A DNA stretch of 16,582 nucleotides from Proteobacteria bacterium UBA6920 (lineage in GTDB: Bacteria; Pseudomonadota; Gammaproteobacteria; SG8-11). Both the position numbers and the translations under genes were made by a program. This document shows positions 14,405 to 16,582 of this stretch, one piece after another. The stretch lies in NCBI GenBank assembly GCA_002448875.1, contig DKAS01000018.1:1-16582 (forward strand), written 5' to 3'. The notes beneath the pieces are model-generated. The model was not told the DNA's origin. It did no database searches and was given only the letters and a program-made list of their open reading frames with translations. Position 1 is the stretch's first letter, and the number at the start of each line of letters is the position of its first letter.

Positions 14405-16582
14405 CTATTTCTGCACCGCAGTGATCGAATAAGGCAACGCGGTGATGTCTGTAACACTGAAAGGTGAATTGCGGTAGACGCGAATAAACAGCTCACCATT
14501 GCTGGCCACAGCACCGGCGCACAGCTCCGACGTCGCTTGGGAATTGGCGCCGAGTGCATATTGGCAACCAGTAGTGGCCAACGAAGTAAAAGTGGCATCC
14601 TTGTAAATATAGATATCCAGGTTATTCCCCTTATAGGTCCAGGCAGCGGTAATGTCATAAGTGGCGCCCGCCAGCAAACCGGTCAGATGGAAATAGTCGC
14701 TCGCTCTTTGATCCAGCGCCGTGGCACCACTCAAGCTGGAGATCACCGCCGGAGCAGTCGTCGGCGCCAGCGCCAGGGTGTAAGTCGCAGGATCCGTGGT
14801 TGCGCTGGCATCCACCGCCAACGCCAAGCGCACGCGCCCAGTGCTGTCGGTAGTAACGCCGCAAGCCCCCGTACCCGTGGTTTCACAATCAAACACACTG
14901 GCGGAAATCACCCCGGCATAGGCCTTCAACTTGACCGGCGCGTTGGCATCCATTCCGGAAAGAGTGAAATTATACTTCACGTTCGGAAACAGCGAATTTA
15001 CCTCGAAAAACTCATAGCGCTGCGACAGCGGTATATCGGAGGTGAAATTGGGATTGAAATCCGAAGCCGGTACCCCACTGACTACGTCACCAAAGGCTTT
15101 CAACAAACCATTCTGTCCGGGAGCACTCCAGCCGAATGGCCAGAAGTCCAGGGTGAAATCCGCGCTGGTCGTCGCTTTGCTGGCGTCAACCTGGATCAGA
15201 TACAGCGCTTCCCCGTACGCAGATCCCTTGAACCACTGACGAGCACCGCAGAATTCCTCGGCACTGGACCCGATCGTAGCAGACACACAGGCATCCGCGG
15301 GTCGCAACGTAGTCGACCATACTTTCATATCGACATCAGCCGTCGGCTCGATCAGGGTTATCGCCATGTCATCCATGTAGTTAGGATTGTACGAACCGAT
15401 ATACATGGCCGATGCACCAGCCGCCAGCGTAAAGGGGTGGGCCGACACGTAGTCCACTGCGTTGTAACCAAACTGAGGAGCCATGACAAAACTCAGATTT
15501 TGCCCGGCTGGCACCCCCTGCGCATCGAGTACCACAAAGGATTCGCCGGCGGCGCTGGGTATGCCTTTATCCGCATCGTCCAAGATTATGGAATCGCTGC
15601 ACGCATCCAATACGCCATTACTGCAATCACGGGTAAGGAAATCCTCCTTATTGAAAACACCCACGATGCTGCCGTTTTCGGCCACCCCCGGCGACACTGC
15701 CGGATCATCGCTGTCAACAACGGCGATTTGCTGTTTGCCGGCGTCCAACCCGGTCACTTTGAAGAAATGATAAAAATGATTGCTGGCAAAGGACATGGGC
15801 AACTGGCTCGCGGCGACGGTTACCAGGGGTGCGACCCCAAGGTCAAATCCATAGCTGTTGGTAGCATACCGGTTGTCGACCGCCAAATACACTTCCCCCT
15901 GAGCATTGCTGGTAACACCGCAGTATTTTCTATATGGCTGGCAAGTGAGTCTATTCGCTTGCGAAAAATCGCCCGCAGTGTAGGCATAGAAAGCCGACCT
16001 GAGCGCGCGATCAGCAAACCGCGGCTCGAAGGAGATCACGTGTTTCGCATTGGGCGTCAGATTTTTTACCACCAGGAAGGTCTGCACCTGCGACTCAACA
16101 TGGTTGAGCATCGGCAATTGACCGCTGATATCGGTGATGGCGGGCGCTCCGGCAAGCAGGTTGAAGTTGATCGCACCGCCGGTGTTGGCGTCCGCGCTAA
16201 GATCAACACTGCCCGCAAAGAATTGTTTACCCGTGACTTCGACAAAGAGTTGACCATTCTCATCGGCGGCTACCACGCAGCTTTCATTGGCCATAGACTC
16301 CAGCGAATCGGCAGCCCCGGTGCGCGCCGAAACGCAGGCCGGCGTTAAAAACGCATCCGTGAAAACGGTCAAATCAACGTCACCTGACGATTGGAAATAG
16401 GCCGCGAAGCTACCGGTAGTATTGAAAGCCTGATTCACTTGCACGGTGGTCGCCGCGCCAGCGCCCAGACCGCCTATGATGAAACGCTGTTTTTCCAAGG
16501 CTATGGAACCATTATATGGAATTTTGCCGCTCAGATCCTGCACCGTGCTCAGAGTCAAGGTATAGTTGGCGCGCCCGGCGGC
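14405..16582 (-). CDS. Giant exported protein PL-A, C-terminal 725 residues (PPC-like modules 2-7), cut by window edge
   Basis: The reading frame is open to the last base of the window, so the true start lies beyond it. A TTG at 16558 is inside the gene, because the residues before it (AAGRANYT) match PL-B residues 376-383. By alignment to PL-B about 375 residues are missing: the lipobox, the calcium loop, the Ig domain and module 1. Modules 2 to 7 are present. Numbered from the first in-window codon, the cysteine pairs are at about 83/102, 214/221, 320/328, 432/445, 566/574 and 673/688. The linker after module 5 reads AFGDVVSGVPASDFNPNF, as in PL-C and PL-D. The last module contains NNLDIYIYKDATF and GELFIRVYR. 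As a paralog of PL-B, PL-C and PL-D it is predicted to be an outer-membrane lipoprotein, but the lipobox cannot be seen here. Function unknown. Confidence 0.88.
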   Translation of the reverse strand, partial: AAGRANYTLTLSTVQDLSGKIPYNGSIALEKQRFIIGGLGAGAATTVQVNQAFNTTGSFAAYFQSSGDVDLTVFTDAFLTPACVSARTGAADSLESMANESCVVAADENGQLFVEVTGKQFFAGSVDLSADANTGGAINFNLLAGAPAITDISGQLPMLNHVESQVQTFLVVKNLTPNAKHVISFEPRFADRALRSAFYAYTAGDFSQANRLTCQPYRKYCGVTSNAQGEVYLAVDNRYATNSYGFDLGVAPLVTVAASQLPMSFASNHFYHFFKVTGLDAGKQQIAVVDSDDPAVSPGVAENGSIVGVFNKEDFLTRDCSNGVLDACSDSIILDDADKGIPSAAGESFVVLDAQGVPAGQNLSFVMAPQFGYNAVDYVSAHPFTLAAGASAMYIGSYNPNYMDDMAITLIEPTADVDMKVWSTTLRPADACVSATIGSSAEEFCGARQWFKGSAYGEALYLIQVDASKATTSADFTLDFWPFGWSAPGQNGLLKAFGDVVSGVPASDFNPNFTSDIPLSQRYEFFEVNSLFPNVKYNFTLSGMDANAPVKLKAYAGVISASVFDCETTGTGACGVTTDSTGRVRLALAVDASATTDPATYTLALAPTTAPAVISSLSGATALDQRASDYFHLTGLLAGATYDITAAWTYKGNNLDIYIYKDATFTSLATTGCQYALGANSQATSELCAGAVASNGELFIRVYRNSPFSVTDITALPYSITAVQK
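16559..16582 (-). repeat. 24-base exact copy of a PL-B segment at the window edge
   Basis: The last 24 bases are identical to 11906-11929 in PL-B, encoding AAGRANYT in both. The match continues to the window end, so its true length is unknown. Neighbouring sequence differs more, which suggests recent recombination or gene conversion between the paralogs. Confidence 0.7.

Noticed and set aside
14272..14658. 128-codon minus-strand ORF overlapping the end of PL-A
   Set aside because: It overlaps the well-supported PL-A frame and would read through both terminator hairpins; no ribosome site or domain was seen.
14537..16348. 603-codon plus-strand ORF opposite PL-A
   Set aside because: Same reasoning: it is antisense to modules that align with three paralogs, and similar antisense ORFs (for example 4620-5915) appear opposite the other copies only because of codon bias.
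14405..16558. TTG at 16558 as the start of PL-A
   Set aside because: The frame is open upstream to the window edge and the preceding residues match PL-B, so the TTG is an internal Leu codon of a truncated gene.
1014..16582. Secreted proteases, suggested by the PPC-like modules
   Set aside because: PPC domains often follow peptidase domains, but no peptidase motif (such as HExxH or a subtilisin triad block) was seen in any of these proteins.
1..16582. CRISPR array, insertion sequence or tRNA gene
   Set aside because: I found no regularly spaced repeats, transposase ORF, terminal inverted repeats or tRNA-like cloverleaf on reading both strands. A dedicated scan could still detect a degenerate one.

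Overview
This window most likely comes from a gammaproteobacterium, but I cannot name a genus. The evidence is a methionine synthase N-terminus that matches Escherichia coli MetH closely by eye, with the zinc cysteines at the same residue numbers. The window also has Lol-type outer-membrane lipoprotein signals and a thrombospondin-3/dockerin-like calcium protein of a kind common in environmental Gammaproteobacteria. Every convincing gene is on the minus strand, so transcription runs from base 16582 down to base 1. I see no RNA gene, insertion sequence, integrase or CRISPR array.

Layout in transcription order: (1) a large exported protein, PL-A (14405-16582), truncated at its N-terminus by the window edge and closed by two strong terminators; (2) a 630-base regulatory gap; (3) a likely two-gene operon of a secreted Ig-like/transmembrane protein (13130-13771) and a giant lipoprotein, PL-B (9863-13054), ending in a strong terminator; (4) a lower-GC pair with its own leader, namely a possible 41-codon ORF, a Sec-exported Hcp-fold protein (8838-9380) and a TSP3/dockerin-like calcium-binding protein (8013-8774); (5) giant lipoprotein PL-C (4572-7808), followed by terminator-like hairpins; (6) giant lipoprotein PL-D (1014-4316); (7) the first 313 codons of metH (1-941).

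The main feature is a tandem array of four paralogous exported proteins. The three complete ones are 1063-1100 residues long and share one architecture: lipoprotein signal, N-terminal beta domain, a 12-residue EF-hand-like calcium loop, an SbsA/Big_5-type Ig domain, then seven consecutive PPC-like (pre-peptidase C-terminal-like) modules in the same order. PL-A shows modules 2 to 7. Almost every module carries one pair of cysteines, and every cysteine after the lipobox is accounted for by these pairs. The one module that lacks a cysteine lacks both. This points to disulphide-stapled rods anchored to the outer membrane. No catalytic domain is visible, so adhesion, scaffolding or ligand capture is more likely than catalysis. 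I do not recognise a described system with this composition. How the Ig/TM protein, the exported Hcp-like protein and the dockerin-like protein work with the array is inferred from position only.
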